Assembly (NCBI RefSeq): GCF_011762005.1
Contig: NZ_JAASQU010000003.1
Location: 1-64,000 of the forward strand
From: Qipengyuania flava
GTDB taxonomy: Bacteria; Pseudomonadota; Alphaproteobacteria; Sphingomonadales; Sphingomonadaceae
Direction: 5' to 3'
Length of the DNA: 64,000 bases
The notes beneath the pieces are model-generated. The model saw only the letters and a list, made by a program, of their open reading frames with translations. It had not been told where the DNA came from and did not search any database. Of this stretch, positions 1-9,847 are shown piece by piece. Positions within the stretch are counted from its first letter, which is position 1. Every line of letters starts with the position of its first letter. The position numbers and the translations under genes were made by a program.

Positions 1-55
1 GGCGACCAATGCAGCGAACGGTGGAAGCCGTCAGCGCCGCGTCGGTGAGGGCCAT
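1..55 (-). CDS. Possible 5' end of a minus-strand gene (partial)
   Basis: An ATG on the minus strand at 55 opens a frame that stays open to the window edge, giving only 18 residues that begin MALTDAALTAS. A G-rich stretch about six bases upstream could be a ribosome binding site. The plus strand also has an open frame ending in a TAG at 55-57, so the direction is uncertain. No family can be assigned. The 255 bases from 56 to the flippase start show no gene and would hold the promoter. Confidence 0.25.
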   Translation of the reverse strand, partial: MALTDAALTASTVRCIGR

Positions 56-310
56 CTAGGCCCCACCCAAGATTCGGTCAATGCCCTTTTTGCAATTTTG
101 TTTCACGCTTTGCGCAAACTCGCGAAAATGCGGGCGTTTCAAGACTGCACCAGCCCCCCATAGATAGGGGCGTTGCGGTAGGATGCAACCACGCAGCCTC
201 CCATTTGGCGTTTGAATCGCCGATTGCGCGGTGGAATCGGCACCGATTCATCCCGGATAAGCGAATCTCGCATCTCGCAATCGCCTCGAATCGCGCTTAG
301 CACCTGCGCC

Positions 311-1852
311 ATGACGATCGGCGATGCGCGCGAACAAGAGGCCCCCGAAGGATTTGCGGCACGCGTGCGCAATGCACTGGCATGGCGCTGGGGCAGCCAG
401 CTGATCGCGCAATTCATCACCTGGGGGTCGACGATCCTCGTGGTCCGGCTGCTCGATCCGTCGGATTACGGCCTGTTCGCGATGAGCCAGGTGGTGGTCA
501 CCGCACTGAGCTTCCTCAACGGGTGGAGCTTTGCCAGCTCGCTGATCCAGTCGGACGAGGTTAGCGAACGCGACATCGGGCAGGTCTTCGCGCTGCTGCT
601 GGTCACCAATGGCGCGCTCGCCGCGATCCAGCTGCTGCTCGCCCCGCTCGTGGCGCAATATTACGGCCAGCCCGAAGTCGCCCGGCTGCTGCAGGTCCAG
701 GCGCTTATCTTCCTTGCCATCCCCTTCACCGCCCTGCCCACTGCGCTGCTCGCACGGCGGCTCGAGTTCCGCAGCCAGGGCATCGCCAATCTCGTTTCGG
801 CGATCGCTGCAGCGCTTACCGCGCTGGCGCTGGCGTGGTTCGGCTTCGGCGTCTGGGCGCTCATCTATGCGCCGATCGCGGGCTATGCGGTGCGCGCAGT
901 CATAATGAGCGTGGCCGCGAGGCTGTGGGTGCGCCCCGTGTTCGATCTCAGGGGGGCGCGGCGGATGATCACCTTCGGCGGCGCGCTGACGCTGTGCCAA
1001 TTGTTCTGGATCGTCCAGAGCCAGAGCGACATCTTCATCGCCGGGCGCGTGTTCTCTGTCTACGATCTGGGCCTCTATTCGGAGGCGCTCTTCCTGACGT
1101 TGATCGTAACCGGACGCTTCATTCCGCCGCTCAACGAGGTCGCCTTCCCCGCCTATGCCGAACTGCACAAGGCGGGCCGCCGTCTCGGCCCCTATTTCGA
1201 ACGCACCATGCAAAGCGTGCTGCTGGTGGTCAGCCCGATCTACATCGGCCTTTCGCTGACCGCACCCGAAGCGATCCTGGTGGTGTTCGGCCCGAAGTGG
1301 ACGGGCATGGCGCCGATCGTCGCGGGGCTCGCGCTGGTGATGCCACTGATGGCCGTGCAGATCATCTGTTCGCCTACCTGCACCGCGACGGGCAAGGAGC
1401 GCATCTATCTCGCCACAAGCATCGCCGGAGCGGTGATCTTCGCCACGTCTTTCTTTATCGGCGTGCGCTTCGGCGCGCAGGGGCTGGTCCATGCCTGGTG
1501 GATCGCGGCGCCGCTATTGCTTGCCTTCACGCTCGCGCTGACGCTGCCGCAGATCGAGCTTCCGCTACGCCGCCTGCTGGCTGCGGCCGCGCCGCCGGTG
1601 CTGGCCTGCGCGGCAATGGCGGCGGTGGTGTCGGCCCTGCGACTGGTGCTGCCTGCCGACATCGGCCCCGTCCTGACGCTCGGCATCCTCGGCAGCGCGG
1701 GCGCCACCACTTATGCCGCGGTGCTCTATCTCGTCTGGCCCGATGTCGTACGCCAGAGCATGGCGATGATCAGGCGCAGCCCGGGCGATCCGCTGCCGCC
1801 TCGCGCATCCGCGCCAGTGCCCGTCGATCGAACCAGTACCATAGCGGATTGA
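311..1852 (+). CDS. Lipopolysaccharide/polysaccharide flippase, MOP superfamily
   Basis: A 513-residue polytopic membrane protein of the Wzx/MVF-like MOP flippase family. These proteins move lipid-linked sugar units across the inner membrane. The N-terminal motif NALAWRWGSQLIAQFITWGS followed by repeated hydrophobic segments (about 12-14 predicted) is typical, and the length is normal. I chose the ATG at 311. The in-frame upstream codon at 212 is a TTG, and the extra residues it adds are polar and not family-like. The 3' end overlaps the convergent glycosyltransferase gene by 83 bases. Substrate unknown; the neighbouring glycosyltransferase supports a surface polysaccharide. Confidence 0.85.
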   Translation: MTIGDAREQEAPEGFAARVRNALAWRWGSQLIAQFITWGSTILVVRLLDPSDYGLFAMSQVVVTALSFLNGWSFASSLIQSDEVSERDIGQVFALLLVTNGALAAIQLLLAPLVAQYYGQPEVARLLQVQALIFLAIPFTALPTALLARRLEFRSQGIANLVSAIAAALTALALAWFGFGVWALIYAPIAGYAVRAVIMSVAARLWVRPVFDLRGARRMITFGGALTLCQLFWIVQSQSDIFIAGRVFSVYDLGLYSEALFLTLIVTGRFIPPLNEVAFPAYAELHKAGRRLGPYFERTMQSVLLVVSPIYIGLSLTAPEAILVVFGPKWTGMAPIVAGLALVMPLMAVQIICSPTCTATGKERIYLATSIAGAVIFATSFFIGVRFGAQGLVHAWWIAAPLLLAFTLALTLPQIELPLRRLLAAAAPPVLACAAMAAVVSALRLVLPADIGPVLTLGILGSAGATTYAAVLYLVWPDVVRQSMAMIRRSPGDPLPPRASAPVPVDRTSTIAD

Positions 1853-2642
1853 GCCGCGGCCGCAGTTGGCCGAGCCAGGCGGGATAGGTCTGCGCCAGCG
1901 TCGCGGGTAGCGCCCGCGGACCGGGTCCGCGCATGATCGAAGAGATGATGCGGTTCTGGAAGCGGCGCTGCGCGTAATTGATCATCCGTTTTGCCTGTGC
2001 CGCAATCCCGTTGCGGTCGATCCGGTTGGGCTCGCAATAGAAGCCCGCCCCGGCGCAGCCGACCACGCGGTTCGCCTGCCAGCGGCTTTCGTCGCCAAGG
2101 TCGGTATGCGCGAGCGCGGCGATCAGCCCGTCATCGCCGATCAGATCGTCGGGCAGGCGGATGCGGCTGTCGCGAAAGCGCTCGACGAAGCTGCCGCGCA
2201 GCGCATAGCAATCGCCGAACAGCCCCGCCTCCTGCGCCATCAGTCGGCGATAGTATGCTGCGTTACGTCCGTTCATCGGCGGGGCCGACGCCGCATTGGC
2301 CTGCGGATTGTCCATCAGGCAGTCGGCGAGCGCGGTGAGCGAACCCGGCACCAGTTCGGCATCGCCATCGACGAAGACGTATGTGTCTGCTGCCGGAGCG
2401 CAATCGAGGATGAAGCGATTCCAGCTGCGCGCCTTGCCGCCTTCGGCATATTCGACCAGTTCGACCCCGCGCGCGGCATAGGTGCGGACGATGTCCGCGG
2501 TCGCATCGCTGCTGCCATTTACCACCACCACCACGCGTACGCCGCGCTCGCCCAGCGGAAGACTGTCGAGACACGCGGCGATACGCCGCTCTTCATTGTG
2601 GGCCAGGACCGTAACGAGGATCCGGCTGCGCTGTTCGGTCAT
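1770..2642 (-). CDS. Family 2 glycosyltransferase
   Basis: A 290-residue cytoplasmic glycosyltransferase with a GT-A fold. The N-terminus ILVTVLAHNEERRI is the GT2 nucleotide-sugar entry motif. DGDAE around residue 95 is the DxD-like metal/nucleotide site, and the central LIGDDG segment is typical of the acceptor region. No membrane anchor is evident. It converges with the flippase gene, and the two 3' ends overlap by 83 bases in different frames. Both C-termini look genuine, so this is a real tail-to-tail overlap. Likely role: building a surface glycan; donor and acceptor unknown. Confidence 0.8.
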   Translation of the reverse strand: MTEQRSRILVTVLAHNEERRIAACLDSLPLGERGVRVVVVVNGSSDATADIVRTYAARGVELVEYAEGGKARSWNRFILDCAPAADTYVFVDGDAELVPGSLTALADCLMDNPQANAASAPPMNGRNAAYYRRLMAQEAGLFGDCYALRGSFVERFRDSRIRLPDDLIGDDGLIAALAHTDLGDESRWQANRVVGCAGAGFYCEPNRIDRNGIAAQAKRMINYAQRRFQNRIISSIMRGPGPRALPATLAQTYPAWLGQLRPRLNPLWYWFDRRALARMREAAADRPGCA

Positions 2643-2770
2643 AAAACGTCCGATCGAAGATGTACCGCGCGGTAGATCAAAGCGCCCGGCCGCCGCAATC
2701 GGGGGTGTGTCGCATTTTGTCGTAGCGTCCCGTCATGGTACTCTGGCTTTTCGAGCCTGAGGATAGGGCG

Positions 2771-3709
2771 ATGCTTGCCCATGTATCTGCCATTGCCGTC
2801 GCGTTTGCCGCACCGATTGTGCAGCTTCAGCCGGATGCCTCGGCACAAGCCGAAGAGCCCGGCCCCGCGCCCACCGATCAGGCGATCGACCGCGATCGCT
2901 ACGAGCGGCTGACGGTTCCGGTCATGATCGATGGTCAGGGGCCCTATCGCTTCCTGATCGACACCGGCGCGCAGGCAACCGTGGTCACGCATCGCATCGT
3001 CGACGATCTCGGCCTGCTCCGGCGCGGACAGGCAATGCTGGTAGCGATGGGCAGCGCGGCCGTGGTTGATCTGGTCGAGATCGACGAGCTGCGCTTTGCC
3101 GACCGCGCGATCACCGGCCTGCTATCCCCCCTGCTGCGCCGCGAGCACATCGGCGCCGACGGCATTCTCGGGCTCGACAGCTTGCAGGATCTGCGCGTGC
3201 TGATCGATTTCCGCACCGAACGCATGCTGGTCGCCGATGCGCAGACGCTGGGCGGCAACAGCGGATATGAGATCATCGTCCGCGCGCGGCGCAAGCTGGG
3301 ACAGATGGTCATCACCGATGCAATGGTGAACGGCGTGCGTGCGGCCGTGGTCATCGATACCGGCGCACAGGGCAGCGTGGGAAATACCGCCCTGTTGCGC
3401 CGACTGCGCGCTCGCGAACAGGGCGAAACCGTCAGCGTCGACGTGCACGGTACCGCGGTGGTCAGCGAATTGTCCTATGTCCGCGAAGTGGTAATCGGTG
3501 GCATGGCGCTGGGCAATGTGCCGGTCGGCTTCACCGAAAGCCCGACCTTTGCCGCGCTGGGCTTCAGCAAGCGGCCCGCGCTGATTCTCGGCATCGCCAA
3601 CATGCGTGCCTTCGACCGCGTGGCAATCGATTTCGCCAAGCGGCAGGTGTTGTTCGACATTCCCGGGCGCCGTGGTCGCATGCCCGCGAGCGGACCGTTC
3701 ACACCCTAG
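2771..3709 (+). CDS. Exported double retropepsin-like aspartic protease
   Basis: A 312-residue protein with an N-terminal signal peptide (residues 1 to about 26), followed by two retropepsin-like halves. Each half has a catalytic DTGA motif, with the aspartates at about 64 (FLIDTGAQAT) and 196 (VVIDTGAQGS). Retropepsins normally dimerise to form one site; two motifs in one chain suggest a single-chain pseudo-dimer like pepsin. Each half also carries an ILG(L/I) segment, the usual second conserved motif. The ATG at 2771 is preferred over the one at 2735, which would put acidic residues before the signal peptide. Substrate unknown; probably periplasmic. Confidence 0.8.
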   Translation: MLAHVSAIAVAFAAPIVQLQPDASAQAEEPGPAPTDQAIDRDRYERLTVPVMIDGQGPYRFLIDTGAQATVVTHRIVDDLGLLRRGQAMLVAMGSAAVVDLVEIDELRFADRAITGLLSPLLRREHIGADGILGLDSLQDLRVLIDFRTERMLVADAQTLGGNSGYEIIVRARRKLGQMVITDAMVNGVRAAVVIDTGAQGSVGNTALLRRLRAREQGETVSVDVHGTAVVSELSYVREVVIGGMALGNVPVGFTESPTFAALGFSKRPALILGIANMRAFDRVAIDFAKRQVLFDIPGRRGRMPASGPFTP

Positions 3710-3769
3710 CGTCGGGCTCGTAGCGGCCACCGCTTGCCCCGCCGCACCATTCCTCCCACATAGGCGCCC

Positions 3770-5572
3770 ATGCCGCCCGACAACGCTTCCACCGCCCGGC
3801 CCGACGATCCCGAAGGCTGGGCCACGATCCGGCGGTTTCTCCCCTATCTCTGGCCGGCCGACAACCGCGCGCTAAGGCGGCGGATCGTCGGCGCGATGCT
3901 GTTCGTGCTGCTGGCGAAGGCGACCACGCTGGCGCTACCCTTCGCCTATAAGGGTGCGGTCGACGCGATGACCACGCCCGCGAACGAGGCGATGATGGCG
4001 GCGCTCGCCTTTGTCATCGCCTATGCCGCGGGACGCTTTGCCGCAGTGGTGTTCGACAATCTGCGAAACATCACCTTCGAACGCGTCGGGCAGGACGCCA
4101 CCCGCCAGCTTGCCGAAGACACGTTCGTCCGGTTGCACCAGCTTTCGCTCCGTTTCCATCTCTCGCGTCGCACGGGAGAGGTCACCAAGACGATCGACCG
4201 CGGGACCAAGAGCATCGACATCATGCTCTACTTCCTGCTGTTCAACATCGCTCCCACCGCAATCGAGCTCATCGCGGTCGGCGTCATCTTCTACCTGAAC
4301 TTCGGCTGGGAGCTGGTCGCCGCGACCGCGCTCACCGTCGCCGCCTATATCACCGTGACGCGCAAGATCACCGAATGGCGCAACGAGCTGCGTCGCAGGA
4401 TGAACGAACTCGACGGCACTGCGCTGGCGCGCTCGGTCGACAGCCTGCTCAATTACGAAACGGTGAAATACTTCGGCGCCGAGCACCGCGAGCACGCGCG
4501 CTATGCCGAATCCGCCAGGTCGTTCGCAGAAGCGGCGGTGAAGAGCGAGAACTCGCTGGGGCTGCTCAACATCACGCAGGCCGTCATCATGAACCTGCTG
4601 ATGGGCGGCGCGATGGGATTCACCGTCTGGCAGTGGAGCCGCGGCGTGCTGACCACGGGCGATCTGGTGCTCGTGAACACATATCTGATCCAGCTATTCC
4701 GTCCGCTCGACATGCTTGGCATGGTCTATCGCACCGTCCGGCAGGGACTGATCGACATGGCGGAGATGTTCCGTCTGATCGACACGCAGAACGAGGTGCA
4801 GGATCTTCCGGGCGCCCCAGCGCTGGTGGTGCGCCACCCGGTGGTGACATTCGACGACGTTCATTTCGGCTATGAGGAGGATCGCGAAATCCTCCACGGG
4901 CTCAGCTTCGAAGTGCCCGCGGGCAGCCATGTCGCGATCGTCGGGCCGTCCGGCGCGGGCAAGAGCACGATCGGGCGGCTGCTGTTCCGGTTCTACGACC
5001 CGCAGGCTGGCCGCATCCTGATCGACGGGCAGGACATTGCGCAGGTGACGCAGGCGAGCCTGCGCGCGCAGATCGGCATCGTCCCGCAGGACAGCGTGCT
5101 GTTCAACGACACGATCGGCTACAACATCGCCTATGGCCGCGACGGGGCCAGCCGCGAACAGGTCATCAACGCATCGCGCGATGCCGCCATTCTGCCCTTC
5201 ATCGAGAAGCTACCCGACGGGCTCGACACCGAAGTCGGCGAACGCGGTCTCAAGCTATCGGGGGGCGAAAAGCAGCGCGTCGCCATCGCGCGTACGCTGG
5301 TGAAGGACCCGCCCATCCTGCTGCTCGACGAAGCAACCAGCGCACTGGACAGCCGGACCGAACAGGCGATCCTCGCCACGTTGCGCCGGGTCTCGCAGCA
5401 CCGGACCACGCTGGCGATCGCGCACCGCCTGTCGACCATTGCCGATGCCGACCGCATCCTCGTACTCGACCAAGGCCGGTTGGCCGAAAGCGGGACGCAT
5501 GCCGAGCTGCTCGGCGCGCGCGGGCTCTACGCGGAAATGTGGGCGCGCCAGCAGGCGGAACGCGGCGACTGA
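3770..5572 (+). CDS. Atm1-type ABC exporter (fused permease and ATPase)
   Basis: A 600-residue half-transporter. Residues 1-340 form a six-helix exporter membrane domain. The nucleotide-binding domain has Walker A GPSGAGKST near 392, signature LSGGEKQR near 495 and Walker B ILLLDEATSALD near 516. The order and the KSIDIMLYFLLFNIAPTAIELI segment match the Atm1/ABCB7 family. That family exports glutathione-linked sulfur or metal species, and a structurally known member comes from Novosphingobium. It functions as an inner-membrane homodimer. It follows the protease gene by 60 bases and may be cotranscribed. The exact substrate is inferred from family only. Confidence 0.85.
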   Translation: MPPDNASTARPDDPEGWATIRRFLPYLWPADNRALRRRIVGAMLFVLLAKATTLALPFAYKGAVDAMTTPANEAMMAALAFVIAYAAGRFAAVVFDNLRNITFERVGQDATRQLAEDTFVRLHQLSLRFHLSRRTGEVTKTIDRGTKSIDIMLYFLLFNIAPTAIELIAVGVIFYLNFGWELVAATALTVAAYITVTRKITEWRNELRRRMNELDGTALARSVDSLLNYETVKYFGAEHREHARYAESARSFAEAAVKSENSLGLLNITQAVIMNLLMGGAMGFTVWQWSRGVLTTGDLVLVNTYLIQLFRPLDMLGMVYRTVRQGLIDMAEMFRLIDTQNEVQDLPGAPALVVRHPVVTFDDVHFGYEEDREILHGLSFEVPAGSHVAIVGPSGAGKSTIGRLLFRFYDPQAGRILIDGQDIAQVTQASLRAQIGIVPQDSVLFNDTIGYNIAYGRDGASREQVINASRDAAILPFIEKLPDGLDTEVGERGLKLSGGEKQRVAIARTLVKDPPILLLDEATSALDSRTEQAILATLRRVSQHRTTLAIAHRLSTIADADRILVLDQGRLAESGTHAELLGARGLYAEMWARQQAERGD

Positions 5573-5687
5573 ACGCATGCCCGGGGCGCCCCGCCCTTGT
5601 TCTGCAGTGCAACATGGTCCATAGGGCCGCGCGAATTACCGCGCGCGTTCGTCGCTGCGCATTCCCGGACCTGACAGGATATTTGCC

Positions 5688-7193
5688 ATGCTCGACCGTG
5701 CCGCGATCCACCGCGACTGGTTCTCCAACATCCGTGCCGACCTGCTGGCCGGGCTCGTCGTCGCGCTCGCGCTGATCCCCGAAGCGATCGGTTTCTCGAT
5801 CATCGCCGGGGTCGATCCGCGCGTCGGTCTCTACGCCTCGGTCGCGATTGCCATGGTCATCGCCTTCACCGGCGGGCGTCCCGGCATGATCTCGGCCGCG
5901 ACTGCGGCCGTGGCCGTGGTGGTGGTGCCGCTGGTGCGCGATCACGGGGTCGAATACCTCTTCGCCGCGACGATCCTGATGGGCATCTTCCAGGGCATTG
6001 CCGCGCTGCTGCGGCTCGACCTGCTCATGCAGTTCGTCTCGCGCTCGGTCATCACCGGCTTCGTCAACGCGCTGGCGATCCTGATTTTCATGGCGCAGCT
6101 GCCGCAGCTCGATCCCACCGCCGACGGGATCGGCTGGATGACCTACGCCATGGTCGCCGCCGCGCTGGCGATGATCTACCTCATCCCCAAGATCTTTACC
6201 GCCGTGCCCAGCCCGCTGATCGCGATCATCGTGCTCACCGCGCTGTCGATCTGGATCGATGCACCGGTCAACACGGTGGCCGACATGGGCGAATTGCCCG
6301 AAGGCCTGCCCTATTTCGCGCTGCCCGATGTCCCGCTCAACTGGGAAACGCTGGCAATCATCGCGCCCTATTCGGCCACCATGGCCGCGGTCGGCCTGCT
6401 CGAATCGCTGCTTACCGCGCAGATCGTCGACGACATGACGCATACCGGCAGCAACAAGCGCCGCGAGAGCGGCGGCCAGGGTATCGCCAATATCGTCGCC
6501 GCATTCTTCGGCGGCATGGGCGGCTGCGCGATGATCGGCCAGTCGGTCATCAACGTCACCAGCGGCGGCCGCGGCCGGTTGTCGACCTTCACCGCCGGCC
6601 TGTCGCTGTTGATCCTGCTGGCGCTGCTGGGCGATCTCGTCGGCCAGGTGCCGATGCCAGCGTTGGTCGCAATCATGATCATGGTGTCGATCGGCACGTT
6701 CTCGTGGAATTCGATCCCCAATATCGGCACGCATCCGTGGCAGAGCTCGGTGGTCATGCTGGTGACGGTGGCCGTAGTGGTGGCGACGCACAATCTGGCG
6801 CTGGGCGTGCTGGCAGGCGTGATCCTGTCGGGCGTGTTCTTCACCCACAAGGTGATGACCATGTTCGAAGTGGTGCGCGAACGCGATGGCGAGACCGCAG
6901 TATACCGCGCGAAGGGCCAGATCTTCTATGCCAGCGTGGAGCGTTTCGAAGCGGCACTCGGCCCCGAAAGCACGCAGCCCGACCCCGCCGACCATGTGAT
7001 CATCGACGTCTCGAAAGCCCATTTCTGGGATATCAGCGCGGTCGGCGCGCTCGACAAGGTCGTCGAACGCATGCGTCGCAACGGTCGCAGCGTACAGGTC
7101 GTTGGGCTCAATCGAGCGAGCAGCGATCTCGTCGACAAGTTCGCGCTGACCGACAAGACCGGCGTCGAGATCGGCCTTGCCCCGCACCCCTAA
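5688..7193 (+). CDS. SulP-family anion transporter with STAS domain
   Basis: A 501-residue inner-membrane transporter. Residues 1-385 are the SulP membrane domain, with the conserved [19 protein letters not shown] entry motif. A C-terminal STAS domain runs from about 400 to 495. SulP proteins move sulfate, bicarbonate or related anions. This copy is shorter than the second SulP in the window (59493-61301) and sits in no sulfur operon. A strong bidirectional terminator lies 68 bases downstream. Substrate not determinable from sequence. Confidence 0.85.
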   Translation: MLDRAAIHRDWFSNIRADLLAGLVVALALIPEAIGFSIIAGVDPRVGLYASVAIAMVIAFTGGRPGMISAATAAVAVVVVPLVRDHGVEYLFAATILMGIFQGIAALLRLDLLMQFVSRSVITGFVNALAILIFMAQLPQLDPTADGIGWMTYAMVAAALAMIYLIPKIFTAVPSPLIAIIVLTALSIWIDAPVNTVADMGELPEGLPYFALPDVPLNWETLAIIAPYSATMAAVGLLESLLTAQIVDDMTHTGSNKRRESGGQGIANIVAAFFGGMGGCAMIGQSVINVTSGGRGRLSTFTAGLSLLILLALLGDLVGQVPMPALVAIMIMVSIGTFSWNSIPNIGTHPWQSSVVMLVTVAVVVATHNLALGVLAGVILSGVFFTHKVMTMFEVVRERDGETAVYRAKGQIFYASVERFEAALGPESTQPDPADHVIIDVSKAHFWDISAVGALDKVVERMRRNGRSVQVVGLNRASSDLVDKFALTDKTGVEIGLAPHP

Positions 7194-7260
7194 TCCGAAT
7201 GTTCGCGACCGTGGTCGTCACTTGAAGGACGCGGCCGACAGTATGTGGCTGCGGGCATAA

Positions 7261-7297
7261 AAAAGGGCGGGCGGGGTTTACCCTCGCCCGCCCTTTT
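7261..7297. terminator. Bidirectional rho-independent terminator
   Basis: A perfect 13-bp inverted repeat (AAAAGGGCGGGCG at 7261-7273 and CGCCCGCCCTTTT at 7285-7297) with an 11-base loop. It is GC-rich and A/T-flanked on both sides. It lies between the converging SulP and PfpI-family genes and can stop transcription from both. Confidence 0.9.
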
Positions 7298-7314
7298 CAT
7301 GAACGCGCCGAAGC

Positions 7315-7998
7315 CTAGCCTGCTTTGAGCGCTTCCAGCAGCTTTTCGGCGGCAGGCTCGCTCGACGGCGGGTTCTGGCCGGTGATGAGCAGGCCGTCCT
7401 GAACGACATAGGGTTCGAAAACGCCCTGCTTCGAGAACGTCCCGCCCTGCTCGATCAAGATGTCTTCGAGCAGGAAGGGCACGACATCGGTCAGGCCGAC
7501 CGCGTCTTCCTCCTGGTTGGTGAAACCGGTCACCTTGCGGCCCTTGACGATCGGTTCGCCATTCGGCGCGGTGACGTTCTTCAGCACGGCGGGTGCATGG
7601 CAGACCAGCGCCACCGGCTTGCCGGCGGCCAGCGTGCCTTCGATGACGGCTTTCGAAACCGCGCTTTCGGCGAGGTCCCACAGCGGCCCGTGCCCGCCCG
7701 GGTAGAAGACCCCGTCGAACGATGCGACATCGACATCCGCAAGTTTCTCGGTCGAAGCCAGTTGCGCCTGCGCCTCGCTGTCTTTCTTGTAGCGTTCGGT
7801 CGCCGCAGTCTGTGCATCGGGCTCGTCGGACTTCGGATCGAGCGGCGGCTTGCCGCCTGCGGGACTGGCCAGCGTGATCTCGTGTCCGGCGTCCTTGAGA
7901 ACGTAATAGGGAGCAGCGAATTCCTCGAGCCAGAAGCCCGTCTTGTCGCCAGTGTCGCCGAGCTTGTCGTGGCTCGTCAGGACCATCAGGATTTTCAT
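7315..7998 (-). CDS. DJ-1/PfpI family protein (type 1 glutamine amidotransferase-like)
   Basis: A 227-residue protein of the DJ-1/PfpI superfamily, close in length and layout to Hsp31/YhbO-type proteins. The nucleophile elbow ALVCHAPAVL holds the catalytic cysteine, preceded by FYPGGHGPLWD, which carries an acidic/His environment. The family includes glyoxalase III, deglycase-like and chaperone activities; which one applies here cannot be told. Start at 7998 has a good AAAGGA ribosome site. It converges with the SulP gene through the terminator at 7261-7297. Confidence 0.8.
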   Translation of the reverse strand: MKILMVLTSHDKLGDTGDKTGFWLEEFAAPYYVLKDAGHEITLASPAGGKPPLDPKSDEPDAQTAATERYKKDSEAQAQLASTEKLADVDVASFDGVFYPGGHGPLWDLAESAVSKAVIEGTLAAGKPVALVCHAPAVLKNVTAPNGEPIVKGRKVTGFTNQEEDAVGLTDVVPFLLEDILIEQGGTFSKQGVFEPYVVQDGLLITGQNPPSSEPAAEKLLEALKAG

Positions 7999-8123
7999 TA
8001 GTTTCGTCCTTTCGGGGGGAAATTGGGCGCGGCCGAAATGTGGGGCGCTTCACCCAGGAAACTCCCTTCGCGCGCTTCGGTTTCGCTGGGCAGGGTAGAA
8101 GATCTGAACGCCCGTCCGGATGG

Positions 8124-8528
8124 TCAGTCCGCCGCCCCCGCCAATCGGCGCAGCACCGCATGTGCCTCGTCGGCGCGGTCCGCAGGGACGAAGGCGTGAT
8201 CATGATGCAGCGCCGCGACCATGTTGCAGGCAATGCCGGCATCCGCGAGCGCCGACGCGACTGCGGCGGTCAGACCGACGCCTTCGAGGTCGGAATGCAC
8301 CATCAGCGTGATACGCGCAAAGTCGGGTCCTTCGATCCCGAGTTCATCCGCCACATCGGCCGGAACGATCGCAGAGACCCCCTCGTCCTCACGGAAAGTG
8401 CCGATTGCCGCGCCGAGCAATTGCGGCGCGGTATCGGGTTGCACGAGAACGAAGCGCCAGAGACGCGGGTCGAGCCGCGGCGCCATGGCGGCGATCATCG
8501 CCGCTCCATCGCGCACCGGCTCGTCCAT
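8124..8528 (-). CDS. ACT domain-containing protein
   Basis: A 134-residue protein with the ACT-type ligand-binding fold (motifs FARITLMVHSDLEGVGLTAA and AGIACNMVAALHHDHAFV). It resembles the small stand-alone ACT proteins of the COG3602 type. Its ATG shares a base with the hslU stop codon (TAATG), so translation is probably coupled to the hslVU message. Such proteins are suspected to sense an amino acid or similar ligand; no partner is evident. It is the last gene of the bamE-hslV-hslU run. Confidence 0.75.
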   Translation of the reverse strand: MDEPVRDGAAMIAAMAPRLDPRLWRFVLVQPDTAPQLLGAAIGTFREDEGVSAIVPADVADELGIEGPDFARITLMVHSDLEGVGLTAAVASALADAGIACNMVAALHHDHAFVPADRADEAHAVLRRLAGAAD

Positions 8529-9826
8529 TACAGGATATACTTGCTGAGGTCGGTATCACCGGCCAGCGTTTCGAGCCGTTCGCGCACGTAGTTCGCGTCG
8601 ATCGTGATCGTCTCGCCCTTGTGCTCCTCGGCCTCGAAGCTGATGTCCTCGAGCAGGCGCTCCATCACAGTCTGCAGGCGACGGGCACCGATGTTCTCGA
8701 CCGCTTCATTGACCTGCGCCGCCAGCTTGGCGACTTCGGTGATCGCATCCTCGGTGAAATCGAGCGTGACGTCCTCGGTGCCGATCAGCGCCTGGTACTG
8801 CTCGACCAGATTGGCGCGCGTTTCCTTGAGGATACGCACGAAATCCTCTTCGGTCAGCGCGCGCAATTCGACGCGGATCGGCAGGCGACCCTGCAATTCG
8901 GGCAGCATGTCGCTGGGCTTCGACACATGGAACGCCCCGCTGGCGATGAAGAGCACGTGATCGGTCTTCATCGGGCCGTATTTGGTCGCCACCGTGGTGC
9001 CTTCGATCAGCGGCAGAAGGTCGCGCTGCACGCCTTCGCGGCTGACGCTGCCGCCGCGCACATCGCTGACCGCGATCTTGTCGATCTCGTCGAGGAACAC
9101 GATGCCGTTGGTCTCGGCATTCTCCAGCGCGACGCGATTGACGTCGTCCTGATCCATACGCTTGTCGGCTTCCTCGTCGACCAGCCGGTCCCAGGCATCG
9201 GGCACCTTCAGCTTGCGCCGCTTGAGGTTGGACTTGCCCATAGCCTTGCCGAGCATGTCGGAGAGGTCGATCATCCCGACCCCGCCGGGCATCCCGGGGA
9301 TGTCCATCTGCTGTCCGGGTTGCTCGCGCACCTCGATCTCGACTTCGGTGTCGTTCATCGAATTGTCGACGATCCGCTGGCGGAAAGCCTCGCGCGTCGC
9401 TTCGCTGGCATTGTCGCCGACCAGCGCGTTCAGCAACCGGTCCATCGCCGCCTTGCTCGCCGCTTCACGCACTGCCTCGCGGCGGCGCTCTTTCTCCAGC
9501 CGGATCGCTTCCTCGGCGAGATCGCGCGCGATCTGGTCAACGTCGCGGCCGACATAGCCGACCTCGGTGAACTTGGTCGCTTCGATCTTGATGAAGGGCG
9601 CTTCTGCCAGCTTGGCCAGCCGTCGACTGATCTCGGTCTTGCCGCAGCCGGTGGGGCCGATCATCAGGATGTTCTTAGGCGTCACTTCGTCGCGCAGTTC
9701 GGGGCCCAGCCGCTGGCGGCGCCAGCGGTTGCGCAGTGCCACCGCGACCGCGCGCTTGGCATCCTTCTGGCCGATGATGTGATCGTCCAGCGCGGCGACG
9801 ATCGCCTTGGGGGTCAGATTGTCCAT
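8528..9826 (-). CDS. hslU: ATP-dependent protease HslUV, ATPase subunit HslU
   Basis: A 432-residue AAA+ unfoldase (ClpY). It has Walker A GPTGCGKT at 57-64, a GYVGRDVD pore segment at 90-97, Walker B FLDEID at 244-249 and the C-terminal YIL tail that docks into HslV. The variable I-domain lies between about 110 and 235. Length and motifs are those of a complete enzyme. It sits 21 bases after hslV, in the usual order, and unfolds proteins for the HslV peptidase chamber in the cytoplasm. Confidence 0.97.
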   Translation of the reverse strand: MDNLTPKAIVAALDDHIIGQKDAKRAVAVALRNRWRRQRLGPELRDEVTPKNILMIGPTGCGKTEISRRLAKLAEAPFIKIEATKFTEVGYVGRDVDQIARDLAEEAIRLEKERRREAVREAASKAAMDRLLNALVGDNASEATREAFRQRIVDNSMNDTEVEIEVREQPGQQMDIPGMPGGVGMIDLSDMLGKAMGKSNLKRRKLKVPDAWDRLVDEEADKRMDQDDVNRVALENAETNGIVFLDEIDKIAVSDVRGGSVSREGVQRDLLPLIEGTTVATKYGPMKTDHVLFIASGAFHVSKPSDMLPELQGRLPIRVELRALTEEDFVRILKETRANLVEQYQALIGTEDVTLDFTEDAITEVAKLAAQVNEAVENIGARRLQTVMERLLEDISFEAEEHKGETITIDANYVRERLETLAGDTDLSKYIL

Positions 9827-9847
9827 GAATTCCTCGATCCCTTGAGC

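Noticed and set aside
5250-7187. A 645-codon minus-strand frame opposite the first SulP gene
   Set aside because: An antisense shadow: the sense strand has clear SulP and ABC motifs, and the reverse product is Asp/His/Arg-rich with no domain.
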